Shown: positions 6,318 through 16,600, counted from the stretch's first letter. The stretch is DNA of 31,922 bases from JBMTVN01 sp046047235 (GCA_046047235.1 JBJOII010000060.1:1-31922); one strand, 5' to 3'. The notes: generated by a model not told the origin, from the sequence alone. Translations and numbers: made by a program.

Positions 6318-7913
6318 TTAGAGGGGTTGGAGGCGGTTGTCTGGGGGGATGGGTTGGTTGAGGCTCCAGAGGATGCCGTTGAGGAGCAGGCGGCGGAAGC
6401 TGGGGTTTTGGAAATCGTCAGGATGGCCAAAGGACGTACAGAAGACTCGGGCGTTTCGTGGGCCGGCGGCGTGGGTCCAGGCGACAGGTTCGGCGGGTTT
6501 ACCGGGTATGGTGCCGAGGAGGACTGGGGTGGCGGAGGGTTGGAGTGGGCTGGTGAGGTAGAGGGAGCCGTTGCCGGTGAGGGCGTCGAGGTCGATGTTG
6601 GAGAGGATGGGATGGATTTGGAGAGTATTGGGGAGGTGGACTTTGGTTATGGAGCCATTGCCGTGGTGGTTGTGGTAATTGCAGCCGAGGATTTCGTCGT
6701 CGAACTCAGGCCAGCTGGCGCCGGCGTTGGCGTCATCTCCCCGGGGGTCGAAGGCATGGCTGGAGGTGCGGATCCCGACGATGGCTTTGCCGCGGTTGAT
6801 GTGGTTACGGATGGCGTCGAGATTTTCCTGTGAAAGTGCACGTCGGCGGACGCTGACGACAAGGAGGTCGGCATGTTGGAGGGCAGCCTTGAGGCCGGGG
6901 AAGTCATGTTTATTGTTGGGGTTGGCCTGGATGATGGTCGTTTGGATGCCTCGCCAGCTGACGTAGCGGTTGGCGAAATCCGGGAGAGTTTCCCAGGTCT
7001 GGTATTCGTCCTCGCCGATGAGAAAGACGACGTGTGGTGGGTGGTCGGCACGGAAACGGAAGGGTTGGTCGCCGAGGAAGGCGTCGCTGGTGATGGTGGG
7101 GCACCAGAATTGTTCGATATGTTCCACGATGAGTTCCGTGCCGCGGAAGTGGTTGACGTAGGGGGCGGCGTAGGAGTTGTACATGGCATCTGTGAGGTCG
7201 CGCATGAGGAGGACGTTCTGGCCTTGGTTGACCATTTGTCTGATGGAGAAGGGGCGGCCGAGGACACACATATTGGCATGCACACCCATGACGATGACAT
7301 TGGTGATGCCGTGTTGTTTCATGAGGTAGAAGGCTTCGGCGGAGTCAGTGATGGCGTCTTCGTCATGGATATCGAGCGTGGCGATTTGCCGGCTCCAGGC
7401 GCCGAAGGGGGAGCAGGTGGGGCAGCCATCGCAGCCTTCATCGGAGTCATCGATCGGGAGGGGGGATTCCCTGGAGGAATCGAGGCTGCACCATCCCTGC
7501 AGGGGGATGGTGGTATCGACCTTGGGTGCTTGCTGGGCGCGTTTGCGGGCGGGGTGATCCTTGTAGAAGTCGAGGGTGCTGCTGGGGCAATGGATAATGA
7601 GGACGCCCTGGTTGCGGGCGGCTTTGAGGACTTCGTTCATGCGGGGGGCCATTTCGGCGACGCGGTCTGTGGCGCTGGGGCACCAGTGTTGGTCCCACAT
7701 ATCGCAGACGACGATGGCGGTTTGGGTGGCATTCCAGCTCACCTGATTGGTGAGGGGCTGCCATTGATTGGAGTTGGGGGAGGGGACTCGGGAGCGGGTT
7801 TGGAAGGTGAGGGTGCTGGCTTGGATGCTGGAGACGAGGGGGAGGGCGATGGCGATGAAGAGGCAGAGATTACGGATCCGTTGATATGGGAGCGTATTCA
7901 GGACGGGGTGCAT
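6318..7913 (-). CDS. exported isochorismatase-like hydrolase fused to ThuA-like domain
   Basis: A 531-residue two-domain protein. After a signal peptide (about residues 1-32), residues about 60-275 form a cysteine-hydrolase domain: Asp at CDMWD (D71) and the nucleophile in GVHANMCVLGR (C216). A Cys-rich insert (EGCDGCPTCSP, 160-169) sits between them. I cannot confidently place the usual catalytic lysine. Residues about 293-525 form a ThuA-like class I glutamine-amidotransferase-like fold (VVFLIGEDEY; VGIRTSSHAF; GRVFCTSFGHP-type end). ThuA-like proteins are linked to sugar (trehalose, 3-keto sugar) catabolism. It heads the minus-strand group with the PVC dehydrogenase 7 bp downstream. The start at 7913 gives a clean signal peptide. 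The combination suggests periplasmic processing of an oxidised sugar or its amide, but the substrate is unknown. Confidence 0.85.
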   Translation of the reverse strand: MHPVLNTLPYQRIRNLCLFIAIALPLVSSIQASTLTFQTRSRVPSPNSNQWQPLTNQVSWNATQTAIVVCDMWDQHWCPSATDRVAEMAPRMNEVLKAARNQGVLIIHCPSSTLDFYKDHPARKRAQQAPKVDTTIPLQGWCSLDSSRESPLPIDDSDEGCDGCPTCSPFGAWSRQIATLDIHDEDAITDSAEAFYLMKQHGITNVIVMGVHANMCVLGRPFSIRQMVNQGQNVLLMRDLTDAMYNSYAAPYVNHFRGTELIVEHIEQFWCPTITSDAFLGDQPFRFRADHPPHVVFLIGEDEYQTWETLPDFANRYVSWRGIQTTIIQANPNNKHDFPGLKAALQHADLLVVSVRRRALSQENLDAIRNHINRGKAIVGIRTSSHAFDPRGDDANAGASWPEFDDEILGCNYHNHHGNGSITKVHLPNTLQIHPILSNIDLDALTGNGSLYLTSPLQPSATPVLLGTIPGKPAEPVAWTHAAGPRNARVFCTSFGHPDDFQNPSFRRLLLNGILWSLNQPIPPDNRLQPL

Positions 7914-7922
7914 AGCATCCGC

Positions 7923-7950
7923 ATGTTAGCGAAACGGGCGTCGGGCACAA
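7923..7950 (-). promoter_or_regulatory. possible sigma-70-like promoter for the isochorismatase-ThuA group
   Basis: Read on the minus strand: TTGTGC (7950-7945), 16 bases, then TAACAT (7928-7923). The predicted transcript would start only a few bases before the ATG at 7913, that is, almost leaderless. A 10-bp palindrome CACAATTGTG (7946-7955) overlaps the -35 and could be an operator. The match to consensus is modest. Confidence 0.3.
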
Positions 7951-8051
7951 TTGTGTAGTTGGATGACTGGCAGTTTGGGGGAGGGTCCTGGCAGAGAGAT
8001 GGGTGGCAGAAAGATGTGGGAGGCGGGAACTGGGGGTGGAGAGGGTGGGGG

Positions 8052-9848
8052 CTAGGGCATGGGGGCGGTGGGGATGGAGACAAAGAAGGTGGTGCCTTCG
8101 CCCGGTGTGCTATCGAAAGTGATGGCGCCTTGGCACATTTCGACGGCGCGTTTGGTGACGTAGAGCCCGACGCCGGTGCCTTTACGTCGGCCGACGTTGG
8201 GTGCGCGGAAGAAGGCCTCGAACATGCGGTCTTTGGCATCTTTGGGGATACCGATGCCGTGGTCCTGCACACTGAAGCGGAGGATTTTTTCCGTGGTTTC
8301 GAGCGTGAGGATGACGTTGGTTTCGGGGGCGGAGTATTTGTAGGCGTTACTGATCAGGTTCAGGAGGATGAGGAAGAGGAGTTCGTTATCGGCGCAGACG
8401 AAGTCCTGGGTGAGGTTGGCTTGGATGATGACTTCGGGGTGGTCTTTATAGGCGAGGCGGGCTTGTTGGGCGACGCGATCGACGAGGTGGCGTATGTCGA
8501 GTGGTTTGGGGCGGCACTGCATTTGACCGGAGTCGATCCGACCCATGGCGAGCGTTTCATGGATCATGGTGGAGAGGCGGTGGATTTCGCTCCGGATCAT
8601 TTGGAAGAACTGGTCGCGTTTTTCCGGGGAGAGGAGTTCGTAGGAGTCTTCGAGCAGTTCTGCGGCGTTGAGGATAGCGGCGAGTGGGGTGCGGAACTCG
8701 TGGGAGACGAGCGTGACGAATTCGCTTTTGAGTCGGCTGAGGTTCTGGGCTTCCTGGAGGCTGACCATCATGCGGTCTTCGACCTGTCGGCGTTTAGTGA
8801 TGTTTTGGACCGTGCCGACGGCGCTGACGGGTTTATTATCCGGGCCGAGTTCGAACTGGGCTTGTTCGCGGATCCAGTGGATGGAGTCATTGGTGATGAT
8901 GCGGAATTCGACGTCGTATTCTTTTCCGTGGAGTGCGGCCTGCCATTGTTCTGTGACTGCGGGTCGGTCATCGGGGTGGATTGCGGCGAGGAGGTGGTTG
9001 AAGGTGAGGGGTTGATCGGGTGGGAGGCCGTAGAGGCGGTAGGTTTCCGGTGATCCGGTGAGGGTATTGGACGAGAGGTTGAGGTGCCAGCTGCCGACTT
9101 GGGCGAGGGCTTGGGCCTGGTTGAGGAGGGCTTCACTTTCGCGGAGGGCGGCTTCGGCGCGTCGTTGTTCACGGACGCGGCTTTCGAGGTCACGGTTGGC
9201 GCGTTCGAGGGCTTCGTTGGATTTGTCGAGTTCCGTGAGTTGTTCGGCGATGCGGATGCGGGCGGTGAGGGCTTCGAAGACCACCTGCAGGTGGCTGGCG
9301 TAGGTGCGCAGGCCGGGCAGGGAGAATTCGTCGAAGGTTTCGAAGAAGACCTGTTTGCGCAGGGAGACGGCGGCGAGGAGGACGCGGCAGGCGGTGGGTT
9401 TAGAAGGGCCGATTTTGGCGATGCTGAGGGAGCCGAGGGGTTCTCCCGCGATGGATATTGAGGCGAGTTGGCTTTCGTTCAGCAGGAGTTGATCCGCATA
9501 GATGGCTTCCTGCACGCGTTCGGCGAGCGGCTCAATTTCGTGGTCGAGGATGGGTTGGGGTCCTCGCATGGCACGGACGTGCAGTCCGTCGTCGCATTTT
9601 TCCATGACGAGGCAGAATTCGGAGTCGAAGGTTTCCGTGGCCGTCTGGACGGCGATTTCCCAGAACGATTGTTCGTCGGCGGCGTTGGGCAGGGCGAGGC
9701 CGCTGAAGCGCACGATGCCGTCGAGGACGCGGAGTTCGCGGTCCCGGCGGTGTCGGAGGTTGATGAGGGATTGCTGGGTGGTCAGGAGTTTAGCGACGGA
9801 GCTGCGGAGCTTATTTTCCGTTTCCGATTGCCGTTCCTGGTTGCTCAT
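8052..9848 (-). CDS. cytoplasmic sensor histidine kinase (GAF-like input, PAS, HisKA, HATPase)
   Basis: A 598-residue kinase without membrane segments. Residues 1-200 form an input domain that is nearly the same as that of the hybrid kinase at 11349-13496 (shared LRSSVAKLL.TQQ.LINLRHRRDRE and FFETFD.FSLP). The domain looks GAF-like. A coiled coil (about 200-245) leads to a PAS domain (about 246-352, ending TVQNITKRRQ). HisKA carries the phosphorylated His383 in SHEFRTPL. The ATPase domain shows the N box (LNLISNAYKY), DHGIGIP and GTGVGLYV. There is no receiver domain, so it must signal to a separate one, possibly the receiver of the neighbouring hybrid kinase. Its PAS-kinase half closely resembles the kinase at 25625-28516. 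It lies 161 bp downstream of the FIST gene on the same strand. Confidence 0.92.
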   Translation of the reverse strand: MSNQERQSETENKLRSSVAKLLTTQQSLINLRHRRDRELRVLDGIVRFSGLALPNAADEQSFWEIAVQTATETFDSEFCLVMEKCDDGLHVRAMRGPQPILDHEIEPLAERVQEAIYADQLLLNESQLASISIAGEPLGSLSIAKIGPSKPTACRVLLAAVSLRKQVFFETFDEFSLPGLRTYASHLQVVFEALTARIRIAEQLTELDKSNEALERANRDLESRVREQRRAEAALRESEALLNQAQALAQVGSWHLNLSSNTLTGSPETYRLYGLPPDQPLTFNHLLAAIHPDDRPAVTEQWQAALHGKEYDVEFRIITNDSIHWIREQAQFELGPDNKPVSAVGTVQNITKRRQVEDRMMVSLQEAQNLSRLKSEFVTLVSHEFRTPLAAILNAAELLEDSYELLSPEKRDQFFQMIRSEIHRLSTMIHETLAMGRIDSGQMQCRPKPLDIRHLVDRVAQQARLAYKDHPEVIIQANLTQDFVCADNELLFLILLNLISNAYKYSAPETNVILTLETTEKILRFSVQDHGIGIPKDAKDRMFEAFFRAPNVGRRKGTGVGLYVTKRAVEMCQGAITFDSTPGEGTTFFVSIPTAPMP

Positions 9849-9948
9849 GATGCTCGGGGGTGCGAGCTGGGGCCCTGAAGCGATTTGCTGGTTTTTAGCT
9901 GGTTAGGGTCTTGGTGGTTTTGGGGTGCCCTTGCTGACAGCGGCCAAT

Positions 9949-9974
9949 TTGCTCCCCTTGTTTAGGGGGAGCAA
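9949..9974. terminator. hairpin downstream of the FIST gene, possible terminator
   Basis: TTGCTCCCC (9949-9957) pairs perfectly with GGGGAGCAA (9966-9974) across an 8-base loop, 35 bp past the FIST stop codon. There is no good T-run on either strand, so it may be an attenuating or RNA-stabilising hairpin instead. It would separate expression of the FIST gene from the kinase downstream. Confidence 0.45.
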
Positions 9975-10009
9975 GGGTGGATTCAGGGGATTTCGTATGG
10001 GAGGGGGTG

Positions 10010-11206
10010 TTAGGCCCGGGTGATGACGTAGAGAGCTGTGGTGTAATTATGGAATTCGTTCCGGCCGCCGAGGCGGGCGAATTCACCGAAGCCGTACATT
10101 CCGAGCCAGGGTCCGGTTTGGTTGCCGAAGAGCGGTTGTTGCATTTCGCGGACGATTTCTTCTTTGGCTACGCGGTCGAGGGTGAGTCGGCCGCGGGCTC
10201 CGCAATCGGCGTGGAAGACCGCGACGATTTTTCGGTCACCGCAGGCTTCCTTGATTTGGCGCATCATGACGTCGAGGTTGGCGAAGATGCGTTCTTCATC
10301 GCGGAGCATGAGGGAGAGAGTGGTGCCTTCGGGGCAGTTGACGGGCATGAGGAGTGTGCCATCGGGTTCACGGTGAGTGATGACGCGGAGGAGGTGGGTA
10401 TCCCCGTATTCCTGGGCGAGTTCGGGTGAGAGTTTTACGCCGACTGCGCCGGGGGGGATGGTATCGGATGGGGAGGCGGAGGCGGGGAGGCCGAGGAGGC
10501 TGGTATAGGTTTCCCACGCGGGTTTGCCGTCGATTTCGTGGACGCGGTTGCCCTTGGATTTGGTGACGGTCATTTCGACGCCGGCTGCGACGAAGCCATG
10601 GGAGGCCTGGGTGTAGACGGAGAGGGAGGGGTCGTAGAAGCCGATGAGCATGGCGGCGTGTTCGTAGACCTTATCGTCGACGAACTGGAAGCTGGCGATG
10701 CCTTTCATGTTGTCGGCGGAGGTGCCCCCGAAGATGGTGACATTGTCTGTGAGGACGGACTCGATACCTTCGATGGAGAGAGTGGTATCGACGTTGATGC
10801 CTGAGGCGAGGAACATGACGAACTGGGGTTTGCCTTTGGAGTCCTGGAGTTCTTTGGCGAGCTGGGCGGCGGCTTCGCGGGAGTTACTGCCGTCGAGCTG
10901 GTTGGTGTAGGAGAGGGCTATTTGGTTTTGGTCGCCCCAGATCATCATGATGGCGACGGCGCGCATGGTTTCATTGGCGCCTTCCCGGCCGATGACACCT
11001 GCACAGGTGCAGCCGGCGATCCGGGCATTGGGGCAGTGTTCACGGATGCTTTTGAGCAATTCAGTGTGATCGTGGCCCATGGAGAGGTGGACGGCGACGA
11101 AGTGGCAATCGGTCGGGTTTCTGCCTGAGCTGGCGTCGAGGATGGCGGTTTTGACGGCTTCCTTGGTGCTGGTGAGGCCATTGGAGGAGGAGCTGAATTC
11201 TAGCAT
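10010..11206 (-). CDS. FIST (N and C) domain sensory protein
   Basis: A 398-residue protein covering a complete FIST_N plus FIST_C pair. Visible features: an N-terminal CHFVAVHLSMGHDHTELL strand-helix unit, ARIAGCTCAGVIG (the conserved glycine/cysteine turn), TIFGGTSADN, and in the C-terminal half VNCPEGTTLSLMLRDEERI and FHADCGARGR with the LFGNQTGPWLGMYGFGEFA end typical of FIST_C. The FIST family is a predicted small-ligand sensor, proposed to bind amino acids or similar metabolites and found next to signal-transduction genes. There is no signal peptide or kinase domain, so it is probably a cytoplasmic partner that passes ligand information to the flanking kinases. It sits between two kinases with the same input domain, 142 bp after the hybrid kinase. 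No good ribosome site precedes the start at 11206. Confidence 0.88.
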   Translation of the reverse strand: MLEFSSSSNGLTSTKEAVKTAILDASSGRNPTDCHFVAVHLSMGHDHTELLKSIREHCPNARIAGCTCAGVIGREGANETMRAVAIMMIWGDQNQIALSYTNQLDGSNSREAAAQLAKELQDSKGKPQFVMFLASGINVDTTLSIEGIESVLTDNVTIFGGTSADNMKGIASFQFVDDKVYEHAAMLIGFYDPSLSVYTQASHGFVAAGVEMTVTKSKGNRVHEIDGKPAWETYTSLLGLPASASPSDTIPPGAVGVKLSPELAQEYGDTHLLRVITHREPDGTLLMPVNCPEGTTLSLMLRDEERIFANLDVMMRQIKEACGDRKIVAVFHADCGARGRLTLDRVAKEEIVREMQQPLFGNQTGPWLGMYGFGEFARLGGRNEFHNYTTALYVITRA

Positions 11207-11328
11207 ATGATTAGTTGGTTTTGCGCATCCTTGCGTTGCTATCTGAGCCTTAGGGTTATGATGTTCGAGGACTGGGGAGGTGTCTAGTCTAGGGGTTCGG
11301 TTTCTTGTGGGGAATTAAAACTAATACG

Positions 11329-11340
11329 ATATACGTATAT
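11329..11340. promoter_or_regulatory. AT-rich 12-bp palindrome upstream of FIST gene
   Basis: ATATACGTATAT is a perfect palindrome in an A/T-rich patch (about 11312-11341) inside otherwise G-rich DNA. It lies 123 bp before the FIST start and just past the hybrid-kinase stop. It is a candidate operator or promoter core for the FIST gene. No convincing -35 box can be assigned. Confidence 0.3.
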
Positions 11341-11348
11341 TGCGTTCG

Positions 11349-13496
11349 CTAGTTTTCTTTCACCGAGTGGTTGGGTGGGGAGATGAGGTCTTGGATTCGT
11401 TTGGCGAGGTCTGAAGCGGAGAACGGCTTTTGCAGGAGGTTGATTCCCTCTTTGAGGACTCCGTGGTGGGCGAGGATATCTTCTGAGTAACCCGAGACGA
11501 AGAGGACTGGCAGTTCAGGGTGGGAAGTGGAGAAGGCTTCGGCGAGTTCGCGGCCATTCATCTCGGGCATGACGACATCCGTGATGAGGATATCGGGTTT
11601 GAGGTTGTTTTGTTTGGTGAGGTCGAGGGCTTCTTTAGCGGAGGCGAGGGCAGTGACTTCGAATCCGAGTTTTTGGAGGGTCAGCACGGTGAGTTTGCGG
11701 ACCATGTCATCGTCTTCGACGAGGATGACTTTTCCGGCGCTTTTGGGGTTCATGGATACGTTGGGGATGGGGTCGTCGGGGTTGTATTGGTCTTTTTGGA
11801 TGGGCCAGTGGACGTGGAAGGAGGTGCCTTGGCCGGGGGTAGATTCTACGGTGATGTAGCCGTTGTTTTGCTGGATGACGCCGTGGACCGTGGCGAGGCC
11901 GAGGCCGGTGCCTTTTCCGAGGGCTTTGGTAGTGAAGAAGGGTTCAAAGATATGATCGATGGTTTCGGGGTCCATTCCGACACCGCTGTCGGCGACGGTG
12001 AGTTGGACGTGGGGGCCGCTGGTGGTTTGGAGGAGTCGGGTAGAGACGTGGACGGTGGCGGGGCGTTGGGGTGTGGGGGATGCGTGGATGGCGTCGCGTG
12101 CGTTGATGAGGAGGTTGGCGATGATTTGGTCGAGTTGGGCGCGGTCGGCGAGGATGGGGGTAGGTCTGGGGGAGGGATTGAATTCGAGTGTGATATCCTC
12201 CCCGATGAGGCGGCGGTAGATCCGGAGGGAACTTTCGACTTGTTCGTTCATGTCGACCGGGACGGGGCTAATGACCTGTTTACGGCTGAACATGAGGAGT
12301 TGTTGGGTGAGGGATTGGGCGCGGTCGGCGGCTTGGAGGATTTCGTGGATCTGGTCCTTTTGGGTATCGAGTAGGTTGGAGTCTTCGTGGAGGAGTTCGG
12401 CGTGACCATTGATGACGGTGAGGAGGTTATTGAAGTCGTGGGCGACGCCACCGGCGAGGCGGCCGACGGACTCCATTTTGGAGGATTGGATGAGTTGAGC
12501 GCGGAGGTTGTCCTGTTCCTTTTCGGCTTCCCGGCGGTGGGTGAGGTCTTGGAAGACGCAGAGTTGGGAGGCTGCGTGGCTGAGTTGGATTTTGGATACG
12601 CGGACTTCGACGGGGACGGGTTGGCCGTTGGATTTGAGGATTTCGCTTTCACGGACGAGGAGGCCGCCTTCGAGGCGGTCCCGGCCTTTACTGGCGAGGA
12701 TATGGTTTAGGGGGCGTCCGACCACATCCTGGTGTTTCTGGTTGGCCATCTGGCAGAGGGCCTGGTTGCAGTCGATGATGGTTTGGGAGGAAGTATCGAC
12801 GAGGGCCATCCCTTCTGCGCTGCCTTCGAAGAGGTGTCGGTAGCGTTTTTCGCTTTCGCGGAGGGCGGCGTTGGAGTGGTCGAGTTCGGCGAGTTGGGCG
12901 GCGATGTGGTTACGGGCTTGGAGGGTTTCCCAGACGACGTGGAGGTGATCGGCGTAGGTTTTGATAGCTGGGAGGGAGAACTGGTCGAACGTTTCGAAGA
13001 AGATTTTTTTCTCGAGGGAGACGGCGGAGATGAGGACTTTCCAAGTTTCGGGGGAGCAGGGGCCGATGAGGCCGATGATGAGAGTGCCGAGGGGTTGGGC
13101 GGCGATTTGGAGTTTGCTGGGGTTATCGAAGAGGAGCGTATTGGAGAGGATGGCTTGTTGGATATGGAGGGCGAGCGGTTGGATTTCGTGTGGGAGGAGG
13201 TTTTTGGGCCCGCAACAGCTGAGGAGGTTTACGGGGGTATGTGGGGATTGTTCGAGGGCGAGGCAGTATTCGGGGTCGAAGTTTTCGAGGGCGATTTGGG
13301 TGGCTTGCTGCCAGAAGTCTGTTTTGGGGGAGGAGTTGGGGAGGGCTAGGCCGCTGAGGCGGGTGATACCTGCGAGGGCTTTTTGTTCACGGTCGCGGCG
13401 GTGGCGGAGGTTGATGAGGGCCTGCTGGGTATGGAGGAGTTTGGCGACGGAGCTGCGCAATCGTGCATTTTGCTCCGTGTTGAACTCAGGGGCCAT
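11349..13496 (-). CDS. cytoplasmic hybrid histidine kinase (GAF-like input, PAS, HisKA, HATPase, receiver)
   Basis: A 715-residue hybrid kinase. Residues 1-200 match the input domain of the 598-residue kinase at 8052-9848. A PAS domain follows (about 216-322, YRHLFEGSAEGM to VFQDLTHRREAE). The kinase core has His353 in AHDFNNLLTVINGHAE, the NtrB-like HDFNN class, then LLINARDAI, DSGVGMD and GTGLGLATVHG. A C-terminal receiver begins near residue 586 (ILVEDDD), with the phospho-acceptor Asp640 in TDVVMPEMNG and the conserved Lys in QKPF. There is no DNA-binding output, so phosphate either stays in the receiver for feedback or is relayed onward. It is the first gene of the FIST group and diverges from the SNF2 gene across 178 bp. 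Confidence 0.92.
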   Translation of the reverse strand: MAPEFNTEQNARLRSSVAKLLHTQQALINLRHRRDREQKALAGITRLSGLALPNSSPKTDFWQQATQIALENFDPEYCLALEQSPHTPVNLLSCCGPKNLLPHEIQPLALHIQQAILSNTLLFDNPSKLQIAAQPLGTLIIGLIGPCSPETWKVLISAVSLEKKIFFETFDQFSLPAIKTYADHLHVVWETLQARNHIAAQLAELDHSNAALRESEKRYRHLFEGSAEGMALVDTSSQTIIDCNQALCQMANQKHQDVVGRPLNHILASKGRDRLEGGLLVRESEILKSNGQPVPVEVRVSKIQLSHAASQLCVFQDLTHRREAEKEQDNLRAQLIQSSKMESVGRLAGGVAHDFNNLLTVINGHAELLHEDSNLLDTQKDQIHEILQAADRAQSLTQQLLMFSRKQVISPVPVDMNEQVESSLRIYRRLIGEDITLEFNPSPRPTPILADRAQLDQIIANLLINARDAIHASPTPQRPATVHVSTRLLQTTSGPHVQLTVADSGVGMDPETIDHIFEPFFTTKALGKGTGLGLATVHGVIQQNNGYITVESTPGQGTSFHVHWPIQKDQYNPDDPIPNVSMNPKSAGKVILVEDDDMVRKLTVLTLQKLGFEVTALASAKEALDLTKQNNLKPDILITDVVMPEMNGRELAEAFSTSHPELPVLFVSGYSEDILAHHGVLKEGINLLQKPFSASDLAKRIQDLISPPNHSVKEN

Positions 13497-13539
13497 GGGA
13501 TTAGGTCGGGTTAGCAGGTCGGTTTTTGATCTTTAGGCT

Positions 13540-13549
13540 CATATATATA
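13540..13549. promoter_or_regulatory. AT-rich element between divergent kinase and SNF2 genes
   Basis: The stretch CATATATATAG around these positions is the only strongly A/T-rich patch in the divergent intergenic region, 44 bp before the hybrid-kinase start. It is a plausible -10 region for the minus strand, but no convincing -35 box is found on either strand. An 8-bp palindrome CGCATGCG lies at 13562-13569. Confidence 0.25.
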
Positions 13550-13674
13550 GTCCAGTTTTTGTCGCATGCGCATACTCCATGTGTCGTAGGTGGTTCGGGG
13601 CCGGTTGGGTGGATTGGGAGATGGGAGCTTTGGTTTCTTGAGGTTCATAGGGGGGTGGGAGCATAGTTTTGTCC

Positions 13675-16600
13675 ATGGATGTTGAGATCACGGAGGCCTT
13701 TCTGAGTCAGGCTGCGGGGTGGGAGGCGATGAAGGCTGCGCGCGCCTACATGGCGCAGGGGCAGGTGGTGAGTTCGTATTGGGAGGCTCCGTTATTGCGT
13801 GGTGTGGTGCAGGCCGGCGGGATGTCCTTTCGTGCGTCCTTGGTGATCAAGAGCGTTCGGGACATTGAGAATCTTTGTCACTGTCGGGAGTCGAGGCAGT
13901 GGGGGAAGATTTGTGCGCACAGTGTGGCGGTGGGTTTGCATTGGGTGGCATCGCAGCAGGAGGGGCGGGTGGAGAAGAAGGTGAGGTCGATAGCGAGTGT
14001 TCCGCCGGAACCGAGGCGGCGTGAGTCGGGTTTACGCCGGGATGCGGATGGGGTTCCGGCGGAGTTATTTTTGATATTTCCGCCGAATCTGGGTTCGGCG
14101 TTGGAGCGGGGGCGGTCGATGGTGACTTTTGAGGCGGGCTATGATGGGGGGAGGTGTCCGTTGAACGCGCTACCGAAGTCGTGTGGTTATCGTTTTTCTG
14201 CGGCGGACGAGCTGATCATTGACTGGGCTGAGGCTTGGGCTGAGGGGGAGACACCTGCGGTGATTCAGCTTGGGGTGGGGGAGTTGGAGGGCTTGTTGCC
14301 GTTGTTGTTGGGGCATTCGCGGTTGTCGTTGGGGAAGGCGCGGGAGCTGGTGGTGAGGGAGGGGGTGGCTGCGGTTTCACTGGTTGCGCGTTTGGAGTCT
14401 GATGGGGAGATTGTGTTGGAGGGCAGGGGTGGTGTGGGTGCGGGGGTTCGGGTGGGGGAGTGGTTTTGGATGGATGGGATTTTTGAGAGGCGGGTTGGCG
14501 GGGGTGGTATGGATTCGGGGCAGGGTCCTATTCGGATCAAGCGGATGCAGGTGCCGCAGTTTTTGAATCAGCAATGGCCGGCATTGGTGGCCGGTGGCGG
14601 GGTGGAGGCGAACTTCAGGCTGGAGGATTTCGAAGTTGTTCCCCAGGTGCCGGAGTTTCATTTGGAGTTGCGAGGTGGATTGGCGGGATTGAGTGCGTTG
14701 TTGCAGTGTTCGTATGGTTCCCGGGTGGTGACGCTGGGGGTGACGGCGCTGGAGGATGGGGCTTGGATGCCGGATCCGGAAGTGGCGACGCGGTATTTTA
14801 CCCGGGATATGTCTGTGGAGAAGGCGGCGTTGAATCGTTTGCGAAGGAATGGGTTTGAGGGGCCGGATTCTCAGGGGAAGCTGGAGCTGAAGGGGCAGGA
14901 TAGTGTTCTCAACTTTTTGGCGCGGGAGTATCCGGCGCTGGAGCGGGAGTGGAGAGTGGAGCTGAGCGAGCAGCTGGAGAACCGGACGATGCGCAACGTG
15001 GAGCGGATCCAGCCCCGGTTTGAGGTGCGTTCATCCGGGGTGGAGTGGTTTGACCTGGGGGTGGTTTATGAGACCGGCGGCGGGGAGACCTTTTCGGCTG
15101 CCGATATTCAGCGGCTTTTATTGTCGGGGCAGTCGCACACGCGGTTAAGGAACGGGAAAATGGCGGTGATTGATACCGGTGCGGTGGAGGAGTTGCAGGA
15201 GGTCTTGTTGGACTGTGCGCCGCAGCAGCATGCGGGGGGGTATCGGATAGACAATTCGCAGGCCGGGTTTCTGGAGTCGACTTTACGGGAGCACGAGGGG
15301 TGGAAGTTGCAGGCTCCGGCGGGGTGGAGGGAGCGGGTTTCAAGGCAGACCGGGGAGGCCAGGCTGGCATGTCCGCCGTTGGGGGATTTGGAATCCGTGC
15401 TACGGCCGTATCAGAAGCAGGGGGTGGCGTGGTTTTGTTTTTTACGGGAGAACGGGTTTGGGGGCATTTTGGCGGATGAGATGGGGTTGGGAAAAACGCT
15501 GCAGACGCTGGCCTTCTTGAATTATCTCAAGGGGCAGGGGATGGGTCAGGCGGGGCGGAAGCCGCACTTGGTGGTTTGTCCTACGAGTCTGGTATTCAAC
15601 TGGGTGGCGGAGGCTGGGCGCTTTACGCCGGGGCTGAGGGTGTTGGCTTTGCAGGGGGCGGAGCGGCGCGGGTTGTTTGACAGCATAGCGGAATACGATG
15701 TGGTGGTGACGAGCTATGCCCTGATCCGGAGGGATGCGGAGCTGTATCGGTCGATGGAGTTTAACACCGTGATTCTGGATGAAGCCCAGCATATCAAGAA
15801 CCGTCAGACGCAAAATGCACGGGCCGTGAAGGCGGTGAAGTCATTGCATCGGTTGGTATTGACTGGAACGCCGTTGGAGAACTCGGTTTTAGATTTGTGG
15901 TCGATCTTTGATTTTCTGATGCCGAGGTATTTGGGGAGTGCCGAGGATTTTCGGGAGCGGTATGAGGTGCCGATTACGAAGGGGCGTGATGTGGAGGCTC
16001 AGAATCGGTTGGCGCGGAGGTTGCGACCTTTTCTATTGCGCCGATTGAAGCGGGATGTGGCGGCGGACCTGCCTGAACGGTTGGAGCAGGTGGCGTATTG
16101 TGAGCTGACGTCGAGCCAGCGGGAGGTTTACCGGCAGGTGATGGAGGCGACGCGCAAGGAAGTGCTGGATGCCGTGGGGCAGCAGGGTGAGGCGCGGAGT
16201 CGGATGGTGGCGTTGAGTGCTCTTTTGCGATTGCGGCAGACGTGCTGTGACTTGAGGCTGCTTCGATTGGAGGGGGTGGATCCGAGCGCGGCCTCGGGCA
16301 AGCTCGATTTATTTGGGGAGTTGCTTGAGGAAGTCCTTGATGGGGGGCATCGCGTGTTGGTGTTCAGCCAGTTTGTGAGCATGCTCGCCCTGCTGGAGGA
16401 GCGGTTGAAGGAGGAGGGGATTGACTACTGTTACCTGGACGGATCGACGAAGGACCGGGCGGCCGTGGTTGGGAGGTTTCAGCGGGATGCGAGTGTGCCG
16501 GTATTTTTGATCAGCTTGAAGGCTGGTGGTGTGGGTTTGAACCTGACCGGGGCGGACACGGTGATTCATTTTGATCCGTGGTGGAATCCGGCGGTGGAGG

